Shown: positions 10,213 through 22,332, numbered from the stretch's first letter. The stretch is 64,000 nucleotides of DNA from Xylaria sp. FL1777 (GCA_022578965.1 MU400519.1:248001-312000), one strand, 5' to 3'. The notes: generated by a model from the sequence alone, not told the origin. Made by a program: numbers and translations.

Positions 10213-12865
10213 CTAGCATAGTTCTATTGTCTGTTCCGCATGTTTTTCTGCCATCATCTCCCCATCCATCATGCCATGAAAGTAACTCTCGCCAACAAGC
10301 TGCCATCTCCGACCTCCCGACTCATCAACATCTTCCGTATCAGCTTGACGTCGTAGTAAGAACGGAACCTGTGTGCCATTGATTATAAACACCGCATCAC
10401 CAACTTTGGAGTATGGCGGTATGATCCCAATGTATCCTCGTTCCGTCACTGCAATCATGCGCTCTCGCAGATGTGGTCCCGATACGTTCACTGTTTACAC
10501 GCTGGGGTTAGCAATTACTGAAAAGAGTAAGATTCCGGTTTATGTTTCGGGAGCATGCAGGGGCAATGAAGCCCAAAACCTGCTAAAAGGGGGAAATAAT
10601 GACTCCAGGGGACTAACTGAACCTGCCCATGTCCGTAACATCCTTTGTCAAAGTAATTTTTAGAATTGCTTCTTCTTCGGCACTAATATTGATGTTTCGC
10701 GGTTGCATATCTGGTCCTAAGAACTTACGCGTCACTTCGATGTATCGCACTAAAGCTTGGTAGTATTCGGAAAAAAACCGGTCGGCAGGCCGAGCATCGG
10801 CTGGCGTTCTATCCCCAATCAATGTCCTCCAGAGTGCTTCGGTCAATGAGATCCCTGTAACATAGGGCTCACTTAGTGTTCCATTGATGACCATGTTGTG
10901 ACTGTTGGTGTAGTCATTGTAGACTGCTGGATACACGACAGTCTTCGGGACCCCATTTTCCGAGGCAGCAAAGAATTGAGGGCCTAATTCTCTGATATAA
11001 TCAACCATGACACCGTTGACAGCAAGAGTCAAATTGTCGGGGCTTATAATCATATCCGGCTCTTGGTTAACGGTACCTGAAGCACGATATGGTGATTGTG
11101 AGGGATCGCGCCAATACATCCTGGCTACTCTTTTCGTACTCCAGTCCGGAGCCCAAGACGTCCGTATCTTGGCACTGCGATAGAAACCAATGCCTGCAAG
11201 ATGAAGTATTCGTGAAGGATGGTCTTGTCTTAGCAAATACCTGGTGGTCTCTAGGAATGGGCGCTCGATTGCCGAACTATAGTCTGGCACAATATCGCCT
11301 GAATTTGCCGCCGTACTGATTCCCTGCACGGCATAGATATTATCTCGGGGATCTGTGGCGCTGGAATTGATACTGGCGATAAGGAGCTCGAAAAGCCCAA
11401 TCGATTGCTTCGCACTGATAACTTCTCTGATGCGTCCTAATGAAGCTATTTGTATACCCGCATCTATAGGAGGCGGGGGAGGGCTGCGCCAGTAAATCTT
11501 GGATATGTGCCATACGGAGTTAGGGTCAGTGTCAAACAAAAGCCGAATCAGCGATGAAAAGTAGTCCCAGGTTATAAGTTCTCCTCCATATGATATGATA
11601 ACATTTTTAGACACTGCAATCTCTTGAATCACCCAGCTCCTGGTCCAGTAATCATGCTTGATAAGTCTATTTAGAGCAGGCCAGTAAGGATGCTCAATGT
11701 TCAGTTGCGTAAGGGGCCGTGATGCTCGTTCGACGGGGTCGTCCGACTCTACTCGTCGGCGAAGGTGGGCAAGAAACCCAATGGCGTCGTTCGCATCCGG
11801 GGCATAGCCAAGCCATATGACAGTTTGGTATGACGAGCCGTATATATTCTTCATCAACTGGACCTGGGAGCTTTTTTCATCCTCGTCATTTTGATTAATA
11901 CATATCGAGTCAATCCATATGTACCTTGTCATCAGACACGATGCTCTGTCGTGTAGTATATCATAGACTCTCTCGGATACTGTAAATCTTCCCCCATTCA
12001 AGATGAATGGTTTCACGGCGAGTTGAGTACCCCAAGTGTACGAAATCGTTTCAAACTGCGGCACCTTGTCCAGCTGGATAGCTATGAGCTCACAGCAAAT
12101 GGGATTCCACGGTATAAGTTTAGAGAGCTTGAGTAATCGGATTTCCCCAGGTTCAAGTACAGAGTACCGATAAGTCTCCAGTGTTGCCGCGTGGGTTGCC
12201 GTCTTTGTGTCTCGATACGCGGTCATAGATGCGCCAATTCTCCAAAGAAACCAGACAAAACGACGTGATACAGCCGTGATGAAATCCCAGAGTTTTCCAA
12301 GGTAAGTGACTATTATTGGCCAAGTAATGTTCCAAAGTCCAGCTACTTCAACTTTAAATGTCTGTATCGGATTATCAATCATCATCAACCACAAGAGGCA
12401 GGCCAAACCAATAGTTTCGAAAACAGTGAACAACAGCGAGAGACTCCATAAGCAGACACTCCAAACTACAGAAATATTCCGAAATAGAAGAGACATGAAA
12501 ACATAAGAGACTGAATCTAATGCATCAACAGAGAGTTTTTCAATTAGGTCGTTGTCTGCACCATCACGGCTGGCAAACTGCCGGAGTGTGATGGCAGCTG
12601 TGCGCCATGAGGACTGTCTGAAGAAGAAAAGGTACAAGTGAACAAAAATAAAGACCAAGCTAGCAGGAATATAGTATCCGAACAATCCGATTCTTGACAA
12701 AGTCAACGCACAGACTTTAGAAATCACGGTGTCTCTCAACGCAAGAAGACTAGCTTTGAAGCCGAGGAGGAACATGGCGATCATAACGCGTACATGAGTC
12801 GGAAGGCCGGCGAGTTCGGTGGGCATTTGACTGAGCCGCTCATTTTGCTGCGGCTCCGGTGCCAT
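10213..12865 (-). CDS. HET-domain protein with N-terminal membrane segments
   Basis: Two exons: 12865-10618 and 10490-10213, joined across a 127-bp intron (donor GTTAGT, branch TGCTAACC, acceptor ACAG). The spliced frame gives 841 residues and adds a C-terminal piece containing RGYIGIIPPYSKVGDAVFII, typical of this family. The HET domain (PF06985-type, about residues 271-430) shows FETISYTWG, YIWIDSICINQNDEDEKSSQ and the RSWVIQEIAVSKNV segment in the canonical order. Before it, residues about 58-82 and 120-165 are strongly hydrophobic and probably make two to four membrane helices, which is unusual because most HET proteins are soluble. HET domains trigger cell death when incompatible hyphae fuse; TIR-like folds have been described for the family. 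The neighbour on the opposite strand is a dynamin-like GTPase 1.16 kb away, sharing the promoter region. No partner or specificity can be read from the sequence. Confidence 0.88.
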
Positions 12866-14024
12866 GATGGCTTTTCAGATTCTATGACTCCCTATAAGCT
12901 GAAGCGCAGGGGGGCGAAGTTAGTCGAGAGGAGAAGTCACTCCTGTTGCATTTCTATGAGCGAAACTAAGTTCTGCCTACCTACCTTTGAGGTTGGCAAC
13001 ACAATGATCACTAAATTTGCCTCAGCTGAACTATCTAAACCGAGCCAGTAGCAAAGCGGCTGTGATCTTGGCTAGGCCGCCTGAGATCTACACTACCGGT
13101 ACTAGACTAGTATCCAACGGCAGCTAGGCCTAGATGGATAGTGTCTAGGGCCGGTTGGACACACCTGCGTACCGGTGTGCAATATTGCGGTTTACTTGTA
13201 GTAATAGCTTGGAAACATATCGAATTTAACAACAGTCCTCGACAGAATCAATTTCCTCAATTCCTTGTTTGCCAGGTGGGAATCGAGAGTCTTCAGCTGT
13301 CTCGCTAACTTTGACTTTTAGAGTCTTGGATGTCTTATTTCAATGAGGGGCTGAACGGCTAGTAAGCCTTGTCTCAGAGTCAGTATTGCCGTTGAGTAAG
13401 TTGTGTTCGTATGATGCAACCTAGAAGAATGAAATTGGGATAGTCGACGAAGCAGCAAGGAAATCACGGATACCTCATAGGTCACGAAAATGGTACAGTT
13501 CTCGTCGTAACAACTACTTCATATGTTCAAAGAAAGGCTATAGAGGGGAGGCCGGATACCTGCTGCAGCATGTCAAACGCATCTACTGTATTACTTAAAC
13601 TAGCTACGGCAATGTGCATGAGAAAAAGTATTGGGATAGAAAGAAAACTTCATCCTGGCTGATAAATTAGGCAAGCCACTCGTTTGTAGGTAGAGTTCTT
13701 GCAGTCTAGGTCTTTCATATGAGGCAAACAGGAAAACACCTGTTTGAGAAGCTTTCATCAACCTTCGCGAGACACTGGAAGGCAACCTGCTTCTTTGTAC
13801 ACCCTGGTTCAGCTATGCAGTCATTTCCCACTCGTTGTGTCTGCCTTTGTAGATTCATCTGCGTGACGGCCTGGATAGTGTTCACCTTAGCGGCCGATGT
13901 GATGTGAGCCCTACTCAAAAGGACCGCAACCCCCCCGGAGATATCTGCAGATTTTTTGACCAGACCTCCAACTTGATATCACCACGTCTACCTCCTCTGC
14001 TATTCTTCTAAACTCGCTCGCAAC
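12866..14024. promoter_or_regulatory. Divergent promoter region, HET gene / dynamin gene
   Basis: A 1.16 kb region between two head-to-head genes, so it must hold both promoters. It contains a roughly 90-bp imperfect hairpin at 13091-13180. Pyrimidine-rich sequence precedes the dynamin start near 13985-14020. No convincing ORF. Confidence 0.5.
13091..13180. repeat. Imperfect 90-bp hairpin (MITE-like palindrome)
   Basis: The left arm runs CACTACCGGTAC ... ATCCAACGGC and the right arm GCCGGTTGGACA ... GTACCGGTGTGC. The arms of about 31-34 bp are imperfect inverted complements around a CTAGGCCTAG-containing centre. It could be a remnant of a miniature inverted-repeat element or a cruciform regulatory site. 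No clear target duplication was found. Confidence 0.4.
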
Positions 14025-16239
14025 ATGGTGGTCTCATTCAACACCGAGGTCCTCAACGGATTATGTTCCGATGACCAGCTGGAACTTCTAGACGCTGTAG
14101 ATCAGCTAAGACTTCAGGGCATCGACCACTACATTTCTCTCCCACAGATCATTGTTTGCGGAGATCAGTCATCTGGCAAGAGCTCTGTCCTTGAAGCTAT
14201 CTCCGGAGTCCCGTTCCCGGTCAAGAGCAACCTGTGCACCCGGTTCCCTACTGAGCTCATCCTTCGAAGATCCTCAAGCACAGACGTCACGGTCTCCATC
14301 ATTCCTCACAAATCACTCACCAGTTCAGAGAAAAAAACTCTTTCCGCCTTTCATGAAAAGCTTAGTGGATTTGAAGGCGTTCCGGAGCTAATTGAGAGCG
14401 CCAAAGTTGCCATGGGCATTTCGATGCAGGGAAAAGGCTTCTCGAAAGACCTTCTTCGCATCGAGATCAGCGGCCCACACCATCCGCACCTCACCATCGT
14501 CGACTTGCCGGGACTAATTCACTCAGAGACGAAACAACAGAGTGCTTCGGACGTCGAGCTTGTCAGAGACGTCGTCCAGACATACATGAGACAACCGCGA
14601 AGCATTATACTCGCCGTGATTTCGGCCAAGAACGACTTCGCGAACCAAATAGTCCTCAAACTCGCACAGACTATTGACCCCAAAGGCAAACGGACCATGG
14701 GAGTAATCACCAAGCCAGACACTCTAGTTGAGGGGTCAGGTAGTGAAGCAATGTATGTGTCTCTAGCGGAGAACAAAGAGGTCGAGTTCAGTCTTGGATG
14801 GCACGTACTTAGAAACCTTGATTCTGAGAAGGTCGAAGGATCATCGCTTCTTCATCGTCGCAATGAAGAAGAAGAAGCTTTCTTTTCTGAGGGCGTGTGG
14901 AGTAGACTATCGTCGTCGCAGCTCGGTGTCAAAGAGCTCCGAACAAAGTTGAGCGACGTGCTCCTTCAACAAGTTGCGACTGAGCTGCCTAGCTTGATCA
15001 CGGAGATTGACAGTAAGCTGCGAGACTGTACCAGCCACCTGGGCCAGCTTGGAGAACCAAGAACTACAGCCCACGAGCAGAGACTATTTCTCGCCCATAT
15101 TGGCCAGAAATTCCAGTCACTAATCCACGATGTGAAGAATGGCACTTACACTGACCCCTTCTTTGAAGAGGCTGACACGGAGCGAGGATATGAGCAACGA
15201 TTGCGCGCGGTAATCCAGCAACTCAATCGAGACTTCGCCAGCAAGATGTTACAGAGTGGTCACGCGCTACGCATCATTTCTCCCACGCATGAAGTAGCTT
15301 CCAATGAAGTAGCTTCCAATGAAGGAGCTTTTAATGAAGTCACCAGAGACGAGCTTATTGAAGAGATCAAGGAACTGATGCGGAGGACACGGGGCCGCGA
15401 GCTCCCGGGACGATTCAATTCGTTCATCGTCACCGACCTTTTCCTTAAGCAGTCTAAGCCTTGGAAGGATATTGTGATCAATCATGTCGACCGCTGTTGG
15501 ACTGCCGCAAAGCAGTGCCTGAAGCTTGCGATTAATTCATTTGCTGATGGCCCGGTTGGCAATAACTTAATGCGAGAGGTGATTGTTCCAGCATTGAACA
15601 ATCTCAGGAAAGAGATTATGTTAAAGGCGAGCGAAATCATTGATCCGCAAGTTCTTTGCCATCCAGTGACGTACAACGAGCAGTATCTAGAAGCACTTCA
15701 TCGCATCAATGATCAACGCCGACGCGAATCCTATACACAAATCGTTCAAAATGTATTGAATCGTTATTCGAACAACTATCTCGACGAGTCCATCATTGAC
15801 TCTCTCATCGACTCTCTCATCGAAAAGCTGTCCCAGCGTAGAGAGCCCGATGCCGAGCAGCGTGCGGCCTCTGAAGCTGTCGATTGCATGGAAGCATACT
15901 ATAATGTGGGTGATCCCTTGACTTCCTACTACTAGCTGTTAACGATTCTTCTAGGTTGCTCTTAAGCGCATTGTAGATGATGTTGCTATCGAAGTCATCG
16001 AACGAAAGCTCATGGTTGCATTGTCAGAGATCTTCTCGCCCATCGTTGTTCTAGAAATGGCCGATGATCTCGTCTCGGCTATTGCCGGCGAACCGCAGGA
16101 AATCAAGGACGAAAGAACCAGGTTGGCAAATCAAGTTGAAATTCTTGATAGGGGATCCGAAACCTGCAAACGCTTCGCAGGCCTGCGGCTTGCTGGTCAG
16201 TCAAACAATTCTGTCGGGCTACAAACACTCTTGTACTAA
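14025..16239 (+). CDS. Dynamin-family large GTPase, two exons
   Basis: Exon 1 14025-15905, a 49-bp intron 15906-15954 (GTGGGT, branch GTTAACG, CTAG), exon 2 15955-16239; 721 residues. The intron falls inside the conserved AYY-N/VALKR motif of the C-terminal effector region, which is rebuilt exactly by splicing. Without it the frame would end early at 15935. GTPase motifs are intact: G1 GDQSSGKSS (46-54), G2 Thr72 in CTRFPTE, G3 DLPG (160-163), G4 TKPD (229-232). The stalk follows, with no PH domain or proline-rich tail, as in Mx/Vps1-like proteins. Fungal genomes carry many such paralogues besides Vps1 and Dnm1; their roles are mostly unknown. Two in-frame tandem duplications occur: a 15-bp unit encoding EVASN (15291-15335) and a 12-bp unit encoding DSLI near 15798-15823. 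Membrane remodelling by GTP-driven self-assembly is inferred from the family. Confidence 0.9.
15291..15335 (+). repeat. In-frame 15-bp minisatellite in the dynamin gene
   Basis: Three tandem 15-bp copies (GAAGTAGCTTCCAAT and variants) encode E-V/G-A-S/F-N units in the stalk region. The unit length preserves the reading frame, so copy number could vary between strains. Confidence 0.8.
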
Positions 16240-17697
16240 AATGCCCAGATACGATTCTTCCTGTCCGAGACGATGAAGAAGGTATAAAGGACAATGTGTC
16301 GGCTACACCAGATGCTCCCGAGACTAGAACATGACGAGCTTGAGGGGATTGGGGTTGGGCGATCCAAGAAATACGGGAGAAAGGAACGGAGATCAGATCT
16401 GCGCTTCAGTGAATATGTAGCCAGATGAACTTGGCATACCAGTACCTACACTATGTGTTGGCGGGGAAGGAGGGCATTGCTGTGTGCGTGAGACTTGCAT
16501 GAGATGATATTACATGGTGGGCCAGTATTCGCAGCACGTAACGATAGGCTTTTTATAGCCAAGTCTCCAGGCGCAAGGAATCTATAGCCTATTACCTCCA
16601 AAATCCTGATATTCTTACATGTGACTCAGAAAATGACGTAAGTATTTGCACTGCCGTGGTTTTCAACACTACAAAGCAGATGGTCAGGCTGAGGCAAGGG
16701 ATTTATCATGATATTTACCTAGGAATGATGCTGTGCGTGTTGGGATTGAGATAGGAGTTGAAGGTTGTGGTGAAATTTTGTCTTATGATCCACCCGAGAG
16801 GTCTAGGCTGTACCCCATGTTCAAACCCCCATGTCGGTACACACACGTATGTAAATTAAACTGTACTAGGTACTACACTACTCACAGTGTTTCCCTGGGA
16901 CTGTGTTCAGCGGGAAAATGGAGTAACAAGTTGTGCCCCGGGTTACCGGTATATCTCTGTAAATAGTAATGTCCGGATTTGCCGCTGTACCTGTGTGCCT
17001 GGACTAATCTTCAACTTCATAGTTAATGATGAACTCAAATAGCGGTAGACTTTGCTGCTCGTGTTGGCTGATGTTGCATCCGAATCTTAATTCGGCAACG
17101 GAGCAGCCAACCGTGAAAGCCTACTTCTCAGCGGCGACTTATCCCAGGCTCTAGTTCTCGAACTAGTGACGCCTCACTCATGGGATTCCACCAATATAGT
17201 GGCTAGCGGCGACGTCGCTTGACCCTCATAATACTAGTTGGACCGTAGGGCCCGGTTTTGAGCATCCGTTGCGACATTACCTGCTTTTCGGGCGTGGTTC
17301 CAGGTTTCTTACGGCCCGCGGTGCAGCCAATAGTTGGATGATCAGTCCAAAAGGAGTTACTTTCATCAGAGTTCCCCAGAGTAGAGGATCAAATGATCAC
17401 GAGTATTATGTGCGCTTTTAAAGTAAGCACCAGCCGCACAATGGCGCGATCCGACAGACCTACTAAACTCTCGATGTGCACTCCTCGCGATGCTGTCAAA
17501 CCATTACCGCTCGGATAGTCGCTAGTTGGCTAGCAATGGCTAGACAGCTCATCTTCTTGCTACCTTTAAGTTGACCAGGAAAGCTTATTGCGGATGATTT
17601 CCGTGTGTCCGTAGAATAGAGACCAATTTGGTCCTTATGAACCGGACGGCGCAGGGTCGGCGAATCACAACTCAATAAGAATGTAAACCCGTTCACG
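16240..17697. other. Intergenic region
   Basis: About 1.46 kb holding the dynamin 3' flank and the promoter of the mannosyltransferase. Only short frames without coding character. No RNA gene seen. Confidence 0.55.
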
Positions 17698-19921
17698 ATG
17701 ACCGCAAACGCACTCTTACGGCCGATGTTTGGTCCTAAGGAAGGCCGGTTACCACCCGGCTTGTTCTCGCCCGTCTCGAGGGAAAGTAGACGTCGATTAA
17801 GTAGTCGTCAAAAGCACGCCTTTCTCTTCGGCACGGTGCTGCTGGTATTCCTCATTTACTTCATTTCCCAGCGAGATATGTTGGACCGCTTCGAAGGGCG
17901 CGAGGATGTATCACGCAAAGTTCCGGTGTTGCGAAACCTCAAGAGCCCGATCTTGTCAGAGGACACCTATAAGCAAAGCGACTCGCAATCGCGATCGAGC
18001 TCGCCGAAGAACGTTCATAAGTCTGATTCTCAACGGCCGATAACAGAAGAAATCGTGGAACATGAAGAGAAATTGGAGGAACCTCTAACGAAGGAATCCG
18101 TAACGGAAAGCACTGAGAAGCAGAGCGTAGATGATCAAAAAATCAAATCAAAAGTCGAAAATAAAAAGCCGCATTCGAATCAATGGCCCGAGAGGCCCAA
18201 CATCAAAGACGACCTAGAAGCTGTTTTCGCCTTGCAGCCCGACGAAGTACACATGCGCGAACTCCTCAGACCCATCGATAACGGTGGCCCAGAGCGGATG
18301 CGAGAGCTGGGTCTACGGACGCGAGCATATAATAAATACCTGAGCGCATGGGAGAAGCTGCATCTGGTCGAGGACTCGAAAACGGGCGAGACCTTCATCC
18401 GGGACGACGTGATCCAGTATTTGCGCAGCAGGGCGAACGACGACACGAGCCTCGGTTCGTCCCTCACCGACACAATCCATAACTATGAGGCGTACCGGGG
18501 CTTCCTAGCGAAACTCGCGCGTGTCCTATTCCCCTTCACGAGCCCGTATTTCGCGGACCACATGTCGCTGCATGCCCAATTCAAGAACGCGGGGAGGGGT
18601 ATCGTGCTCACTGCCGGCGATGACCAGGCCAAGTACATCTTGACGACCATCTATACGTTTCGGAAGCTCGGCTGTGATCTCCCCATTGAGATTATGTATC
18701 TCGGTGACTCCGATCTAGACGAAGTGCACCGTTCCGAACTCGAGGTCAGTCAGCTCGTCCTCGCGTGAAGTTCGATCGTACTTATATATGCTAACAATAC
18801 CTCTCTAGGCTTTACCAGGCGTCACAACACGTGATATATCCGAGATGGTAGATGATGATGGATGGGAGCTAGCCGGCTGGGCCATCAAACCTTTCGCCAT
18901 GCTAATGTCGAGCTTCCGCGAGGTCATATTCATTGATGCGGACTCCTTCTTTTTCCGGGACCCAGCGAAGCTGTTCGACGACCCGGACTATAAAAAGACT
19001 GGTGCGCTATTCTTCCGCGACCGGATAATCATGCCCGAGTCAAAGAGAAGATGGCTACTGCAGATCATTCCAAGGCCGATCCATAAACTTGTGAAGGAAT
19101 CTAGCTGGTGGACTGGTTCGTCGGGGCATTATCAGGAGAGTGGCGTCGTGGTGGTAAGTGATCCATCCCCGTAGACCCTCTATTTCAGACAAAGACCGAG
19201 TCCACCCGTGCATTGGAGCTAAACTGTTCATTTCTAGGTCGATAAATGGAAGCATTTCGTATCGATGCTGCTCATCTGCCGCTTCAACGGAAGTGATAGA
19301 GACCCAAGGCCTGGCAAGGTGGGCGTATACGAGATGATGCATGGTACGTAGAGCAAAACTCACGCCAACCTTCATGCCACTGCTCCCTAAACTGACGTCG
19401 ATACAGGCGACAAGGAGACATTTTGGATCGGCTTTCTGCTCGCAGGCGACCCATACTTTTCCTTCCACCGAGGCGCCGTAGGATCCATAGGCGTAGTTGA
19501 GCCACCGAACTCGACAGCCACAGACCCCGACACCGACGAGTACTCGCCACCAGACGAGACTCAAGACGAGGAGAATCCCTCAGAATCAGAAGCAATCGCG
19601 GCTTCCACAGCAGACACATACATGATGTGCAGTCCACAACTCCTGCATCTCGACGTAGACGGCACGCCGCTCTGGTTCAACGGCTGGCTGCTCGTCAGCA
19701 AGTACGCGGATCGCTCGAAGCGGCGTTTCGCGCCCATGAAGTCGTATATGAGGGAGCCCAGGAATAAGGCCATCGACGACGACGACTTCTGGAAGCTCAC
19801 GACGGACAACATATGCTGTCTGACGTCGAGCGCGGATGACAAGTCCGATCTCACGGAGCATGACTTGGACCTACTGGAGATGATGAGGGACCGCGCGGTA
19901 GAGGTCGGAATAATGAATTAA
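17698..19921 (+). CDS. Mnn1-family alpha-1,3-mannosyltransferase, four exons
   Basis: Exons 17698-18744, 18809-19153, 19238-19343 and 19407-19921, all introns GT-AG with matching phases (0, 0, 1), give 670 residues. It is a type II Golgi membrane protein: a basic cytosolic N-terminus, one membrane helix at about 41-57 (AFLFGTVLLVFLIYFI), then a Lys/Glu-rich stem to about residue 160. The glycosyltransferase domain contains GIVLTAGDDQAKYILTTI, LPIEIMYLGDSDL and the metal-binding DxD motif FIDADSFF (Asp392 and Asp394), followed by YKKTGALFFRDR and HYQESGVVVVDKWKH. These mark the MNN1/GT71 family, which uses GDP-mannose to add alpha-1,3-linked mannose to N- or O-linked glycans in the Golgi. An acidic insert of about 40 residues (near 535-575) interrupts the C-terminal part. 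Which glycan it extends cannot be told from the sequence. Confidence 0.9.
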
Positions 19922-21594
19922 GGTATAACTAATTAAGGAACAAGAGAGGAACAGTTGGGTATTGATAATGCTGATTAAGCTACCTGTTCGTCAGGAGTGA
20001 TTCACTCCCGGATTTAGCAGGCTACATGGTAGCCCGATTATTGATTTTACTATGGGCGGTAGATGCAGAGGTAAATGCTACTACTAAGCACCCGGCGTTG
20101 GTAAATAGGTACTACTTAATGCTACTACGAGTAAAGGTTCATCGTAGCTCGAAGGTAGCGAATATATGAATAGACACAGCCCAATACTACCCTGAGGACT
20201 ATATCAACTAACATATTGCTGGAGGAGTCTGTGCACTATCTGTGGGATGCGACCACAGACAAGCACGGATGGTAATGCCGTTAAGCAAGTCTTTTCTGAC
20301 CAAACATACTGCATACAACAGCGTCACTCTTATATCCGCTCGACCAAAGCCGCCATTACCGCTCAAGACTCCTTTCCACCGTCTGGCATCTCAGTGACTC
20401 GCCGGTAAAACCCGTCAGGCGGGTCAAGGGAATCATTAAACAAGCTACCCAGGTCAAGCATCCGACGTGTCGGATGCGTGTACTCCAATGGTGTGGAACT
20501 GGTTTTTAAACCAGCATTGCCAATGTAAAAAGGCCTACCTCATGTGACAATTAGGCAACTCGCCTCGTAGGCAAGCAAGCAAGCAAGCTTACCTGCCTGC
20601 ACCTTGTCGGGTATATTTCATGCTTCCCTCTACTATTATCTTAGAAAGTAAGCAGGCAGTGGAGACGAGTAGATGTTGATAATGCTGCGACACTCTCTTT
20701 TGGATTCTTCAATGCCTAGCTTGGTAGCTAGAAGGGTTTTTGTTTTCTTCTGATCTGACGAAAACACACACATCCCATGTAACGAGAGTGATATTCGTCC
20801 TCAAACCCAGTGTTTACTTACAACGTAACATTCTTAGGACTCAATCCCCGATGCCGTATGCATATACTGCCTGCGATAAATCGGATTCGACATTTGCGGC
20901 ATGACCCGTCGTTTTGACTTACTATACCTAACGACAGTCATCTTGATCCTTCTCACCAAACCCCGCTCCAAAATGCATTCCTGCCCCGTTTATCGAACGG
21001 AGTTGTCCCTTTGTATGCCTACTACCATATTAGAGCGGTAGGGCGATTCTTGGACATGTAGAAGGCCAGCTGCCGTTGCAAACCTTCCTACTTCGTCTAG
21101 TTTCGCCCTAGCTTGCCTATGAGATGTGCTTCGGTAGCTGGTAATCTGCCTACTCTGGCCATGTGATCAGTCACTGTTGGCACTATAGTCTGCTGGCGCC
21201 ACCACTATGGTTAGAATCCATCTTAATGGCATCTCCGCGTTCTTCTCATACTGTATTCGGGTGTTTGAACCTGACTCGTGTGAAAGTTATTAGGTATAAG
21301 TGGTATCCCTATAGATATTATATAGAAGTATCCCTAGGCGGAAAGCTCGATGGTTTGTGTGCATCAGCACCAAATGTGTAATCATATTCTAGTTGAACGT
21401 ATTATTAGAAGTTCTAATGTATTACCTTCTAAGAGAGATTAAATTGCTAGGCCATGCCAAGTGTAGCAAATAAATAACATATTAAATCATGTCCAGATAA
21501 TTTGGGGTATACAACGCCGGGAATATGCGAATGCAAGAAAACAAAGCAATGCTGGTATCGTAGGTCTCGTGTGTGTCGTTCGTCTCTTCTTCGT
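19922..21594. other. Intergenic region between convergent genes
   Basis: About 1.7 kb of shared 3' flank. It contains an (AAGC) microsatellite near 20570-20590 and short hairpins (ACCCG-TCAGG-CGGGT near 20410). No gene recognised. Confidence 0.55.
20568..20590. repeat. (GCAA) microsatellite
   Basis: Four to five tandem copies of the tetramer GCAA/AAGC lie in a gene-free stretch. Confidence 0.6.
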
Positions 21595-22332
21595 TCATCG
21601 CCCAAACAGCCACCCTAGCTTCTTGCTGGGTTTGCCTTTCTTGACGCTACAGTCGTCACTTTCGAGTTCCAGGCGGTATCGCCTCACGCTTCCTGTATCG
21701 TCGTCGAAGGTGAGCCGCCGATTGTCCTTGGGCACGAAACAATCCGGTACCACGTGCTTCATCACCCACCCCTTGATTCCCCGACTGGCAGCGTCAATGG
21801 CGGCATACTCAAGGCGACGAGTGTGGTCGCTCATCCAATAATGAGTTGTTTGAGGTGGGGGAGGATGATACACCTCATCCGTCCCATCGGCCGCTTCATC
21901 ACGGCCAGTAATGCCTTCTGGTGAAGGAAAGTAAAAGTATGAATTCGTCTGTTGCTGCTGTTGTCGCTCCGTCATACAGAGACCATGTTCAGTCGGTCGT
22001 CCTGAGTAGTATGCAGGTGTTGTCTTGGCGGCACGTTGGAGACCAGGCCGCTTCTGATGCCGGGTCTGCGAGGTGCTATGATTCAACGTCCTGGAGCTAC
22101 GCCCATGGGAAGATCCCGAGTACCTGGATTCGTAGCCTGAGTCATGACGGGTTATAGGCTGAGATACGGACTGTTCATCTTTTGGCGGTAATTTGCGAAG
22201 CGTTGCGACAGGTGACGCAGGTTCGAAGAGTTCAATATCGTGGAAGCTGTGGTATGTGGTATCTGATGTGGCGACACTCACGGGAGACTGGGACCGGTAG
22301 AGGTTCATACGTGATGGAGAGAGACGGGACAT
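21595..22332 (-). CDS. Conserved-looking orphan protein
   Basis: A single exon of 245 residues. The frame opens three codons earlier with a TTG, but the first ATG is at 22332 and gives MSRLSPSRMNLYRSQSP. The N-terminal two thirds are Ser/Thr/Tyr/Arg-rich and probably disordered, with a Gln run near residue 123. The C-terminal 90 residues look folded and coding-constrained: HYWMSDHTRRLEYAAIDAAS, then RGIKGWVMKHVVPDCFVP, then RRLTFDDDTGSVRRYRLELE, ending in a basic KKGKPSKKLGWLFGR tail. I recognise no named domain. The pattern of a disordered head and a short ordered tail is common among uncharacterised Sordariomycete proteins. Confident as a gene, function unknown. Confidence 0.7.
   Translation of the reverse strand: MSRLSPSRMNLYRSQSPVSVATSDTTYHSFHDIELFEPASPVATLRKLPPKDEQSVSQPITRHDSGYESRYSGSSHGRSSRTLNHSTSQTRHQKRPGLQRAAKTTPAYYSGRPTEHGLCMTERQQQQQTNSYFYFPSPEGITGRDEAADGTDEVYHPPPPQTTHYWMSDHTRRLEYAAIDAASRGIKGWVMKHVVPDCFVPKDNRRLTFDDDTGSVRRYRLELESDDCSVKKGKPSKKLGWLFGR

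Noticed and set aside
10492..10628. HET gene ending at the first stop (about 10613) or using a GTTCAG donor
   Set aside because: The GTTAGT donor six bases on keeps the reading phase and joins a downstream exon with typical HET C-terminal motifs; GTTCAG would break the frame.
15906..15935. Dynamin gene ending at 15935
   Set aside because: That end reads through an intron; splicing 15906-15954 rebuilds the conserved AYYN-VALKR motif and extends the protein.
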